64,000 nt of DNA from positions 14,673 through 78,672 of the forward strand of contig JAZRFV010000012.1 in assembly GCA_045643825.1 (NCBI GenBank), written 5' to 3'. A model generated the notes under the pieces. It searched no databases and had not been told where the DNA came from. It worked only from the letters and a program-made list of their open reading frames with translations. Source of the DNA: Scatosoma sp045643825. Its GTDB lineage: Bacteria; Bacillota; Clostridia; Christensenellales; Borkfalkiaceae. Positions 23,649 through 32,873 of the stretch are shown here, piece after piece. How positions within the stretch are numbered: position 1 is the first letter of the stretch; each line of letters starts with the position of its first letter. The translations under genes were made by a program, and so were the position numbers.

Positions 23649-26600
23649 TTAGCCCGCGAAAGCACAAGGCATGATATAGAAAGCTTGCCCTGCGTTAAGC
23701 GTTGCGGTATAGGTGTTACCGGTTACCAACGTTCTATTACCGCTTTGGTCGTATACGTAGAACTTCGTAACGTTGCTTGCCAAGGTTACGGTTACCGATT
23801 GCTGACCGCCGTAATAGGTATCTACCGTATTCATGAACATATACATATAGTTGTATTTATCCGCGTCGTACAATTCGGTAACGAGCACGTAACCGTTGCC
23901 CTTGCTTTCCGTTACACTAGAAAGCCACTTGAAGTTCTTCTTTTTTTCCAGTTCGCCACCCCAGTTGATATGATTGTTATTCAAGTTGCCGTTCGTATTG
24001 TCGCCCATTGCTTGGCTTTCGTTGTAGCTGAAGTGGCTGATGGTAGGTGCAAATGCCGTGTTATCCGCCATAATCGTCTTCATGAAATTGTACACAGCCG
24101 TCGTCGTACCGTTCTTGTTTACAAACGAACCGCCATCATCGTACCATTCACCTTTACTGCTATTAGAAGCCTTCGTCCAATAGGTGAAGTAGTTGATTTG
24201 CGTTACACCAAAGCCCATGAGATAGTTATTAAGCCATCTTGCATCGCTTTCCGTAATTTGACGGATATGTACAGGACCACTGGAACCGCCCGTATGCATC
24301 AAACAGCTTTGCGTAACAACCTTAACAGCAATACCCTTTTCCTTGGCAATTTCCGCAACAATTTGGAGATTACGAAGTGCCGTCTGGTCAACGTAAGGAA
24401 CCGTTTCTTTCCAGTACAAGAAGCCTTCTTCCGCGGACTTGAAGGGATAATCGTCATATTGAATATAATCGATACCCATGCTGTCGATGAATGCTCTTAC
24501 ATAGCTCTTATAAGCGGCTTCCGATTGTGCTGCCGTAGGCGAGCTGTATTTTTCACCGGTGTAATAAAACTTGATTATATCCGAGTTGCTATCCTGCAAG
24601 GGGTTCAAGTTATACTGAACATAGCAGGTAGGCATAACACGCTTAATCGACTTATACAACTCACCATAGCAATATGCATTGTGGTAAGTAGGCTCATCGC
24701 CAAGCATAACGCCATAGAATGCAGGGTGATCTTTATACTGCGCAAGCTCGTTTCTTACCTTAATATCCAATTCATTTCTTGTATATTCAACAGGAGTAAT
24801 GCTCAAACCTTGCAACAAGCTACGGTATGCATTTGCTCTTTCCGAGGTGTCGCCCTTGATAATCCAAGGTTTGAAATCCTCGGTATAGATTGCAATCGAT
24901 TTAGTACCGTTTTCATCCTTTACAACCAAAGGCTCGGACAAGCACTGCAACTGGTAGTCGGTCAAGATAACCTTCAAACCTGCTTCGTGTGCCATGTTCA
25001 TATATCTCACACCTTGCGTATTCCACGTAGCTACGCTAAGGTCAAAAGCCGACTGAGGCAACATAATGTTGAAGCCTGCACCTGCGTATGTGTCGTAGGT
25101 AGCCTGATCTTCTCTGAAATCCTTACAAACCTTATGGCTGTCCGAGATCTGCGTACCGCAGGTCGAACAATAGCTTACGTTATCCTTTTGGAAAGTACCG
25201 TTGGTGATCGAGCTATACGCGTATCTATCGAGCGTTACCGCTGCTTCGTCCGAATAATCGGTATCCTTTGCGTATTTAGCAACCAAAGCCGATACCGTCG
25301 TGTTTTCTTCTACGCCGAATACTTGGTTAAGTACCGTTTCTCTACCAAAGTTACCGTGAAGCGCAATGCTACCTTCACTCAAGATAGGAGCGCAAACGGT
25401 CATGGTTTTTTCCCAAACCTTGGTACCCGTGGTCATATTCATTACGTACACGTTCAATTGCTTTGCCGCACTGAAACCGATAATTACACGATAGGTATCC
25501 GTCACATTTTTTAATGCGGTGGTACTAAGCGGGTTAGCGGCCGTTGCCGAACCGTCAGAATATCTACCGCCGCCCGTACCGGCATTTCCGTTCGAATTAT
25601 CATCCCAACCAAGAACCTTGGTGTTGCCAACTACAATCAGTCGACAAGAGTTTACCTCGCCCTCACTCCAAATTGTATCGTCTTGGTTGTACAAACCACC
25701 ACAAATCACGATACCGCTTGCATTCGGATCTTTTACACCAGCATTATTCGCTGTAGTGCTTGCGTTGTTGTATACCGTATTCGTTACTTCGCTATTGAAG
25801 AAGGATACGATGGGCATATTACCGCCCGTGAAGTCAAATACAAGATAGTCGCCGTAGCCATAATTGCCGTTGAACGCAATATAGGACATATCCGTCGAAT
25901 CTACGGTAGGACGATTTACAGCACCTGCAACCGCGCTCTTCGCAAGCGTAGCTTCGCCATTATCCCAGGTCGTTTTATACGACGTCATTGCAGGCTTGTA
26001 TTCGTCCACTGCTTCAGACCAACCATTTACGATGGGATATACCTTATTGATAACGGTTTCTTTACCGAAATGGCCGTAAAGAACGATATCGCCCTTCCAA
26101 TCCGCTTTCGTTTGCGTCGTAATGGCTTTTTCAATCATCTTTTCGCCCGTCGTCAAATCCCAAATGAGCAAACGAAGAATCATATTCGAACCGCTTTCCT
26201 GCCAACCGATAATTACACGGTATTCATCCGTGCTACCGCGGAGCATTCTCAACGAAACAGGGCTAGGATTTGCTGCGTTCGAGCCATCGCTCGTACGCGT
26301 GGATTTAGGGCTTTCATTAGAACTGTTATCCGCCTTATACGTAATCTGGTAAGGCCCGATTACGTTCAAACGGCTGGGGTTAACCCCTTCATAACCGCCA
26401 TCAGGCAATCCATTGAGGAGCCACATACCGTTGAAGAATACCCAACCCTTTTGGTCAACACTTTGCGAGTGGTTATAAATCGTGTTGATAACGTTCGTGC
26501 TAAAGAAGGAGATAATGGGCATATTATCGCCCGTCACCCCAAATACGAGGGTATCATTCACACCATATTCGCCGCCAAAACGGTAGTAGGACATATCCGA

Positions 26601-29444
26601 AATATGGCTCGCCTCGGTAGCCGTAGGCGAAACAGTTGAGCCTGCATTGTGCGTACCTGCGCCCAACGTCAAGTTATTCAATACGCCGTTTTTGTCAAGC
26701 TCGCCTTCCGACATATAGAAGTTACCGCTTATATCGACTTCGTTATACTTCGCCGTCAAGGTAACGTCCTCTCTAATGTTCCAGCTATCGCCCGACATAG
26801 GTACAAGCTTGTCACCGTTGTACCAGCCAGCAAATTCGTAAAGGTAATTGTTATAGATAGGCGTTTCCAAGGTATAAGCGTCGCCATATTCTATCGTTTG
26901 CGTTTCGTTCGTTACCGTACCAACACCTGCATCATACGTTACCGTATAGCTTTCAAGAGGCATGAAGCGGTCGAAATAATACGTACCTGCCGTGCTACCC
27001 GTGATAATCAAGAAACGGCCAGAGCTGTTGATTTCGTTTGCCTGTACGGTAATCTTCGTCCAGGTACCCTTTTGAATATTTTGAGTAAGGCCTGCAAACT
27101 TCGCATTCGTACCCGAAACAAAGTTGCTGGTACCCGTAACATTAATCAAGGGCTGTACGTCCAAATCAGCATACATCCAGAAGGAGAAACCGTTCTTAAG
27201 CTGTGCATACATTTCACCGCCCGTATTAAATCCAAGATATACATAACCGTTCGACTTATGGAATGCAAGCGATTGGTTGCCTTCTTTTACATATTCCGTG
27301 CTGTAATGAACATTATCAATCGTCGCGTTGTCAGCCGACATAACCATCGTCCATCTACCTGCCAAAATATCTCTCGGTGTGTAAATGTACGCTACCGATT
27401 TCGAAGCAGCCGATTCATCTCTCAAGATTCCTACCGTACCTTCGAAGCCCAACATATTGCCGTAGTAATCGAATTCTTTTTCCGTAAGCACACGGATGTT
27501 ATCGATATAGTAGGTGCTACCCGTCGAATCCCAGAACTGCACAAGCTCATTTTCCTTTTCATCGCCCACAGCAGGCACCTTGGTATAAATGGTGTTCCAA
27601 CCTTGCTTGAGGGGTTCATAGATACCGGTTGTATTGTCGCACATCGATGCATTAGAACCTTCGGGTACGTATAAGTCAAAGCTCATATACCCTGCTGCAC
27701 GCAATTGCTTTTCGCCTTCGGTGTCCGTGGTATGGTTAAGCGAAATCTTCGTTACGCCTGCAAGCTTCGTGAATTTCAACGAACGGTTACCATGGGTTAC
27801 CTTTTCATGCGAGAACTGAATCGTCGTAGGATTAATGTTGCTGAAATTCAATTCCCATTGGCTATTGTCAGGGGTATAGAACAAGGGGCTGTTACCGTTG
27901 TTCGTACGAAGCCCACCGTATTCGAAGCTCCACCAATCTTGCATCTTTTCATCTGCACTTACACCGCGAATATTATCAATGTAGAAGCTTTTTCCGCCGA
28001 ATACACCCTTACCAATCAAAAGGAAACGAAGGTTGCTTTGACCATTCGCGAGCCAGGACTCATATACCTCTCTCGGGAAATAAAGGGTTTTAAACGTTTC
28101 CGTAGGAATATAGTTGAAGTCGTTGCTACAATTCGTCGATTCATAGTTCTGCCACTTGGATGCACCCGTTCTATAATCCTGGAAATAAATTTGAGACATC
28201 ATGGTCGTTGCAGTAGTATCAAGCTTAATGTCAAATGCCATATAATCCACGGTAGAATCCGAGAAGATCATATCCAAAAGCGCATTTTTCACGTGCATAC
28301 CTACGTCGGAAGCAGAATCTGCCGTCGTTTGTGCCTGCAATACCTTGGTGCCGTTTGCTTCTACGACGTTCAACGCTTGTACTTTGCTACCGCTAAAGTA
28401 CGAGGTCTTGTTACCATTTTCAAAGTCAATCTTCGAAACGAGAACGTCACAGCTTGCGCTTGCGCCCATAAAGTTTGCCGTAATCGTTACGACACCCGTC
28501 CCCTTTGCGGTAACGTTACCGTTTTCGTCTACGGTTGCAATCGATTCATCCGAAGACGACCAAATGGCATGTACACCATTTACCTTAAGGGCTTCATCCC
28601 CATCCGTAATCGTCGCCGTCAATTTCGTCGCGGTATTCATATCACGAACGTAAAGCGCGCTCTGATTCAAGGAAATGGAAAATTTTGAATTTTCCGCCTT
28701 TGCTACTTCGGTGATCGAATTATACGTCTTTCCGTTGTAGGTATAGGTCGTACCATTCGTGGTCATACCCTTTTCTTCGTAGTGTGCGCCCCAAACGTAC
28801 TCGTTAAAAATCGCACGAGGCTTTTCATCTTTGTAATCCTCATACGCTTCCGTTGCTACGTACGTTGCCGTTCTTACGTTGTCTTCCTTGTTAAACTCCG
28901 CAAAAGTATATTGGGTGGTACCGCCGATGGTTTCCGCCGTGTACGCAATACCAACAAATTCTCTGTCGTAGTTTTCAAGCTGAAGGTCGCCGATAACCGC
29001 ATTTGCACGGTATACGCCGTCTTCATAATAAATCTTATTTTCCAACCCCGCATCTGCGCTGTCGTAGAATACGTGGTCAATTTTCTTCGTTATGTTTTGG
29101 TATTGCTTATTTGCAACACCCGTCGCACCGTTGGAATATCTGGATGCATCATTCAAATAATCATAAGGAATGATATAGACACCCATCTTTTTATCGTTCG
29201 ACTGATTTTTCGTCAAATCCTGATAAAAATCCTCGCTCATTTCCGCAATAAAACGCAAACCCAAGGGCGAAGCCATACGGATAGACGCACCGTCTACCAT
29301 CTTAAAATCGGCACCTGCAGCAGCGTTCGCTTCGTTACCACTCGCCGTCTTGGTGGAAATACTAAACGCCATCGCTAGCGTTGCCGTCGCTGTCGTCATT
29401 ACCGCAAGCGCAGAAAGTAACACCTTTTTCATCCATTTTTTCAT
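23649..29444 (-). CDS. Giant secreted multidomain surface protein with C-terminal TIM-barrel hydrolase (paralog 2)
   Basis: 1931 residues from ATG 29444 (signal peptide MKKWMKKVLLSALAVM...); a GTG at 29453 is too close to the GGAG. In order: unknown N-domain (to about 250), a BIG2-type Ig domain (WSSSDESIATVDENGNVTA, about 260-340), carbohydrate-binding-like sandwiches (to about 840; the block of about 350-840 matches the 989-residue lipoprotein), an InlB/Listeria-Bacteroides-type repeat (AGWYNGDKLV, about 850-900), two copies of a roughly 200-residue beta module (about 920-1360), and the hydrolase domain from about 1390 with FYGVMLGDEP, YVQYNLNP, QYDDYPF and FGVTQINYFTYWTKA. No LPxTG is seen. 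Probably binds and cleaves a plant or host glycan at the surface; specificity unknown. Confidence 0.8.
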   Translation of the reverse strand: MKKWMKKVLLSALAVMTTATATLAMAFSISTKTASGNEANAAAGADFKMVDGASIRMASPLGLRFIAEMSEDFYQDLTKNQSNDKKMGVYIIPYDYLNDASRYSNGATGVANKQYQNITKKIDHVFYDSADAGLENKIYYEDGVYRANAVIGDLQLENYDREFVGIAYTAETIGGTTQYTFAEFNKEDNVRTATYVATEAYEDYKDEKPRAIFNEYVWGAHYEEKGMTTNGTTYTYNGKTYNSITEVAKAENSKFSISLNQSALYVRDMNTATKLTATITDGDEALKVNGVHAIWSSSDESIATVDENGNVTAKGTGVVTITANFMGASASCDVLVSKIDFENGNKTSYFSGSKVQALNVVEANGTKVLQAQTTADSASDVGMHVKNALLDMIFSDSTVDYMAFDIKLDTTATTMMSQIYFQDYRTGASKWQNYESTNCSNDFNYIPTETFKTLYFPREVYESWLANGQSNLRFLLIGKGVFGGKSFYIDNIRGVSADEKMQDWWSFEYGGLRTNNGNSPLFYTPDNSQWELNFSNINPTTIQFSHEKVTHGNRSLKFTKLAGVTKISLNHTTDTEGEKQLRAAGYMSFDLYVPEGSNASMCDNTTGIYEPLKQGWNTIYTKVPAVGDEKENELVQFWDSTGSTYYIDNIRVLTEKEFDYYGNMLGFEGTVGILRDESAASKSVAYIYTPRDILAGRWTMVMSADNATIDNVHYSTEYVKEGNQSLAFHKSNGYVYLGFNTGGEMYAQLKNGFSFWMYADLDVQPLINVTGTSNFVSGTNAKFAGLTQNIQKGTWTKITVQANEINSSGRFLIITGSTAGTYYFDRFMPLESYTVTYDAGVGTVTNETQTIEYGDAYTLETPIYNNYLYEFAGWYNGDKLVPMSGDSWNIREDVTLTAKYNEVDISGNFYMSEGELDKNGVLNNLTLGAGTHNAGSTVSPTATEASHISDMSYYRFGGEYGVNDTLVFGVTGDNMPIISFFSTNVINTIYNHSQSVDQKGWVFFNGMWLLNGLPDGGYEGVNPSRLNVIGPYQITYKADNSSNESPKSTRTSDGSNAANPSPVSLRMLRGSTDEYRVIIGWQESGSNMILRLLIWDLTTGEKMIEKAITTQTKADWKGDIVLYGHFGKETVINKVYPIVNGWSEAVDEYKPAMTSYKTTWDNGEATLAKSAVAGAVNRPTVDSTDMSYIAFNGNYGYGDYLVFDFTGGNMPIVSFFNSEVTNTVYNNASTTANNAGVKDPNASGIVICGGLYNQDDTIWSEGEVNSCRLIVVGNTKVLGWDDNSNGNAGTGGGRYSDGSATAANPLSTTALKNVTDTYRVIIGFSAAKQLNVYVMNMTTGTKVWEKTMTVCAPILSEGSIALHGNFGRETVLNQVFGVEENTTVSALVAKYAKDTDYSDEAAVTLDRYAYSSITNGTFQKDNVSYCSTCGTQISDSHKVCKDFREDQATYDTYAGAGFNIMLPQSAFDLSVATWNTQGVRYMNMAHEAGLKVILTDYQLQCLSEPLVVKDENGTKSIAIYTEDFKPWIIKGDTSERANAYRSLLQGLSITPVEYTRNELDIKVRNELAQYKDHPAFYGVMLGDEPTYHNAYCYGELYKSIKRVMPTCYVQYNLNPLQDSNSDIIKFYYTGEKYSSPTAAQSEAAYKSYVRAFIDSMGIDYIQYDDYPFKSAEEGFLYWKETVPYVDQTALRNLQIVAEIAKEKGIAVKVVTQSCLMHTGGSSGPVHIRQITESDARWLNNYLMGFGVTQINYFTYWTKASNSSKGEWYDDGGSFVNKNGTTTAVYNFMKTIMADNTAFAPTISHFSYNESQAMGDNTNGNLNNNHINWGGELEKKKNFKWLSSVTESKGNGYVLVTELYDADKYNYMYMFMNTVDTYYGGQQSVTVTLASNVTKFYVYDQSGNRTLVTGNTYTATLNAGQAFYIMPCAFAG
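26940..28440 (-). repeat. Long direct repeat, copy in the giant surface-protein gene
   Basis: About 1.4-1.5 kb highly similar to 29700-31180. Long stretches, such as those coding QDWWSFEYGGLRTNNGNSPL, are almost base-identical. The repeat encodes two or three sandwich domains. Confidence 0.85.
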
Positions 29445-29465
29445 TGTCGTCACTTTCTCCTTTTC

Positions 29466-29600
29466 TTAATCATTAAAAATATCGCTGCCGACAAGGTCAT
29501 TATCTTTCTCACTGTCAAATTCGCCTGCCGAAAAAGTTACGATATCCTGCTCTTCCAAATAGAGCAATTGGATATCCATCTCTATATAAATTTTTTTCAT
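29466..29600 (-). CDS. Short acidic peptide (44 aa)
   Basis: Begins MKKIYIEMDIQLLYLEEQDI and continues with VTFSAG, then a D/E/N-rich tail ending GSDIFND. AAGGAT site about 8 bases before the ATG. It sits between the two large surface-protein genes, 22 bp before the giant gene. Short acidic peptides with this MKK...L..D(V/I)...SxG pattern recur next to exported proteins in gut Clostridia in my experience, but the function is unknown. Confidence 0.5.
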   Translation of the reverse strand: MKKIYIEMDIQLLYLEEQDIVTFSAGEFDSEKDNDLVGSDIFND

Positions 29601-29626
29601 AGTTTTAATCCTTAAAAATAGGATAT

Positions 29627-29654
29627 ACGGCGGCCGCCGTCAAACGACCGCCGT
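29627..29654 (-). terminator. GC-rich hairpin after the 989-aa lipoprotein gene
   Basis: ACGGCGG / CCGCCGT stem with a 14-base loop, followed on the minus strand by a T-rich stretch (TATATCCTATTTTT). It is probably a partial terminator or attenuator inside the operon. Confidence 0.5.
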
Positions 29655-29697
29655 ACTTCCCACTAATTAGCGTTTACTAATTGTTTGTTGCCTGCCC

Positions 29698-32667
29698 TTA
29701 TTCAGCGTCAGCGGGTAAAGGTTCGATGCCGTCGATGTAGTACGTACCTGCCGTGCTGCCTTGGATAATCAAGAAACGACCAGTGCTGTTGATTTCATTC
29801 GCATTTACGGTAACCTTCGTCCAAGTACCAGGCATAATGTTTTCATTGAAGTTTGCAAACTTCGCATTCGTACCCGAGATGAAGTTGCTGGTACCCTGAA
29901 CGTTAATCATGGGTTGTTCGTCCAAATCAGCATAAATCCAGAAGGTAAAACCGTTCTTAAGCAACTTGTACATTTCGCCGCCCGTATTCAAGCTGAAATA
30001 GATATAGCCATTCGTCTTATGGAATGCCAAGGATTGCTTGCCTTCCTTCACGATTTCCGTATCATAATGAAGATTACTAATTCTATTACCCTTATTAAGA
30101 ACCTCGTTCTTATCTGCCTGGATAACCATCGTCCATCTACCCGCCAAGCTATCTCTTCTACCATAGAGGTATGCAACGGATTCCTCAGCTGCCGCTGTTT
30201 GATCTCTAACTACAACAGTGTTGCCTTCGAAGCCAAGCATATTTGCTTCGTACACACTCTTATCAAGTACGCGGATATTATCGATATAGTAGGTGCTACC
30301 CGTCGAATCCCAGAATTGCACAAGCTCATTTTCCTTTTCTTCGCCCACAGCAGGCACCTTGGTATAAATGGTGTTCCAACCTTGCTTGAGGGGTTCAAAG
30401 ATACCGGTTGCATTGTCGTACATCGATGCATTAGAACCTTCGGGTACGTACAAGTCAAAGCTCATCGCACCTGCCGCACGCAATTGCTTTTCGCCTGTGG
30501 TATCCGCGGTATGGTTAAGCGAAATCTTCGTTACACCAGAGAGCTTCGTGAATTTCAACGAACGGTTACCATGGGTTACCTGTTCATGCGAGAACTGAAT
30601 CGTCGTAGAATTAATGTTGCTGAAGTTCAATTCCCATTGGTTACTTTCAGGGGCATAGAACAAGGGGCTGTTGCCGTTATTCGTACGAAGCCCACCGTAT
30701 TCGAAGCTCCACCAATCTTGCATCTTTTCATCTGCCGTTACCGAACGGAAGTTGTCAAGATAGAAGCTCTGTCCGCCAAACACGCCCTTACCAATCAAAA
30801 CGAAACGAGGGGTGGTTTGACCGTTCTCAATGTAAGCTTCATATGCCGCTCTGGGAAGATAGAGGGTCTTATAGGTTGCCGTAGGAATGTAGTTGAAGTC
30901 GTTGCTACAATTCGTCGATTCGTAGTTCGTCCAGGTCTTTGAACCGTAGCTCTGGTAGTAAATTTGAGACATCAAGGTCGTTGCAGTAGCATCAAGCTTG
31001 ATATCAAATGCGAAATAATCTACGGAAGGATCTGCAAAGAATTCATCCAAGAAGTCTATACGAATATGTACACCAATGTCAGATGCGGAGTCAGCCGCCG
31101 ATTGCACTTTAACTGCTTTATTGCCGTTTTCTTCTTCGATGATGGAGAAGCTTTGTACACGGCTACCAGTCATGTAGGAAGGAGCTTCCGTTGCTTCTTC
31201 AAAGTCAAGTACTTCGGTATAAACAGCCGTCAATACAACGTCGTCAGCGATCGTCCAGGTGCCTGCCGTTACCATGTTGCCTTGTGCATCAGCCCAACCC
31301 AAGAAGGACATATAGCTGTTTACAGGGGTAGCCGTCGTCAAGGTGAATTCGGTACCATAAACAACTTCTTGTTCATAGATGTCGCATTCGCCTGCGCCTG
31401 CGTTATACATAATCTTATAGGTGTTAGGCGTATAAACAACCTCGATGGTCATATCTTCCAACTTGGAAAGATCATAATCAGCCAACTTGCCCGTGTAACC
31501 TACCTTTTCAGGGATTTGAGCAGTTTCGATTTGCATATTTTCGATGGTATACGTCGTCGTACCAAGCACTTCTTCGCCACATACGAAGGTTACGGTGTAT
31601 TCGATAGCCGTGTAGGTTGCGTTTACGGTGATGTCGCCAGACGTCAATTCGTATGCTTCCCAAGCGCCGTCCTTGTAGCCTTTCTTTTCAGGTACTGCAG
31701 GTGCGGTGATTTCTTTGTTTTCTACCGTGTATTTTTGTACGTCGCCAACCTGAACGCCGTCAGCCTTGAAGGTTACGGTGTATTCGATTGCCGTGTAAAC
31801 TGCGTTTACGGTGATGTCGCCCGTCGTCAATTCGTATGCTTCCCAAGCAACCGTGTAATGTTCCTTTTCAGGAGCCGTAGGCACGGTGATTTCTTTGTTT
31901 TCAACGGTGTAGGTTTGCGTACCAACGATAGCGCCGTCAGCCTTGAAGGTTACGGTGTATTCGCCAAGGGTGTAGACAGCCTCTACCGTCTTGTTACCGC
32001 CGTCCAAGGTGTAATCTGCCCATTTCGCACCATAGCCTTCCTTTGCAGGAATGGTAGGTTCTTCAATCGTGCTCATTTCAATCGTGTAAGGTACGGTTGC
32101 AACTACGTTGCCGTCAGCCGTGAAGGTTACGGTGTATTCGATAGCGGTGTACACTGCTTTTACGGTGATGTTGCCCGTCGTCAATTCGTACGTTTCCCAT
32201 GCACCCGTGTAACCAGCTTTTTCAGGTACTGCAGGTGCGGTGATGTCCTTGTCTTCTACCGTGTAGGTTTCCGTAGCGATCGTTTCCTCATCAGCCGTGA
32301 AGGTTACGGTGTATTCGATTGCCGTGTAAACTGCGTTTACAGTGATGTCGGTGCCGTCAAGCGTGTATTCTTCCCACACACCCGTGTAACCAGCTTTTGC
32401 AGGCACGTCGGGAATACCTCTGATTTCGGTTGCATCAGCGGCGTACATAACGGATTTAATCACTTCCCCATCTGCTACGAACGAAATCGTAGGGCCTTCC
32501 ACTTCCGGCGTGGATTCAGATGCCGTGCTGCTGGTGATGGGCGTAGAGGTTGCTACGCTTTCAGAACCCGTATCCGAGCTTCCGCCAGCCATATCACAGG
32601 CAGCAATTACGCCTAACGAGGTCGTCAATGCCAAACACGTCAACAATGCTTTGAGTTTTTTGTTCAT
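29698..32667 (-). CDS. Large lipoprotein with six tandem beta repeats and carbohydrate-binding-like domains (989 aa)
   Basis: Start at ATG 32667 (MNKKLKALLTCLALTTSLGV then lipobox AAC), GGGAGG 7 bases upstream; upstream in-frame codons lack a signal. After an S/T linker come about six units of about 63-65 residues with YTVTFxADGxxVxTxxYTVE and AYELTTGDITVxAVYTAI, resembling MucBP/InlB-type repeats, then a Listeria-Bacteroides-type repeat (FLGWADAQGNMVTAG). The C-terminal half is the block shared with the giant protein, probably carbohydrate-binding sandwiches. No catalytic domain. It likely presents a glycan-binding surface near the ABC importer. Confidence 0.8.
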   Translation of the reverse strand: MNKKLKALLTCLALTTSLGVIAACDMAGGSSDTGSESVATSTPITSSTASESTPEVEGPTISFVADGEVIKSVMYAADATEIRGIPDVPAKAGYTGVWEEYTLDGTDITVNAVYTAIEYTVTFTADEETIATETYTVEDKDITAPAVPEKAGYTGAWETYELTTGNITVKAVYTAIEYTVTFTADGNVVATVPYTIEMSTIEEPTIPAKEGYGAKWADYTLDGGNKTVEAVYTLGEYTVTFKADGAIVGTQTYTVENKEITVPTAPEKEHYTVAWEAYELTTGDITVNAVYTAIEYTVTFKADGVQVGDVQKYTVENKEITAPAVPEKKGYKDGAWEAYELTSGDITVNATYTAIEYTVTFVCGEEVLGTTTYTIENMQIETAQIPEKVGYTGKLADYDLSKLEDMTIEVVYTPNTYKIMYNAGAGECDIYEQEVVYGTEFTLTTATPVNSYMSFLGWADAQGNMVTAGTWTIADDVVLTAVYTEVLDFEEATEAPSYMTGSRVQSFSIIEEENGNKAVKVQSAADSASDIGVHIRIDFLDEFFADPSVDYFAFDIKLDATATTLMSQIYYQSYGSKTWTNYESTNCSNDFNYIPTATYKTLYLPRAAYEAYIENGQTTPRFVLIGKGVFGGQSFYLDNFRSVTADEKMQDWWSFEYGGLRTNNGNSPLFYAPESNQWELNFSNINSTTIQFSHEQVTHGNRSLKFTKLSGVTKISLNHTADTTGEKQLRAAGAMSFDLYVPEGSNASMYDNATGIFEPLKQGWNTIYTKVPAVGEEKENELVQFWDSTGSTYYIDNIRVLDKSVYEANMLGFEGNTVVVRDQTAAAEESVAYLYGRRDSLAGRWTMVIQADKNEVLNKGNRISNLHYDTEIVKEGKQSLAFHKTNGYIYFSLNTGGEMYKLLKNGFTFWIYADLDEQPMINVQGTSNFISGTNAKFANFNENIMPGTWTKVTVNANEINSTGRFLIIQGSTAGTYYIDGIEPLPADAE
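29700..31180 (-). repeat. Long direct repeat, copy in the 989-aa lipoprotein gene
   Basis: Partner of 26940-28440. Both copies are in the same orientation 2.75 kb apart, so recombination between them would fuse the two genes and delete the small acidic gene. Confidence 0.85.
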
Positions 32668-32765
32668 ATTTTTCCTCCCAAATTTAATATTTTTTACAAA
32701 CAAAATAACTTGTTTATCAAGTTCAAATTTTTTTTTGCGGTTCATTTATGGTCACCGCATTTTTC

Positions 32766-32865
32766 TTACGAGGAAAACGCAAGAAAGACAAGCGAGCCGC
32801 GAGGGCGCGTACAGGACGTACGTAACCGAGCGTATTGCGTAGTATTTCACAGCGTTTTCCCGTAA
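32766..32865. repeat. Structured intergenic element (copy at 32.8 kb)
   Basis: Outer arms TTACGAGGAAAACGC (32766-32780) and GCGTTTTCCCGTAA (32852-32865) pair with one bulge. Inside, 32799-32831 folds as GC, GA, GG, GCG, CGTAC, loop AGGAC, GTACG, TAA, CC, GA, GC: three helices split by GA/GA and GCG/TAA internal loops. The same layout occurs at 50859-50897 and, less exactly, at 52013-52084. It lies between two genes of one operon, so it is probably transcribed. Confidence 0.75.
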
Positions 32866-32873
32866 AGTCTACA

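Noticed and set aside
23685..28688. Several long plus-strand open frames opposite the giant surface protein
   Set aside because: Same antisense effect from NNC/NNG-poor minus-strand codons; V/R/I-rich nonsense composition and no ribosome sites.
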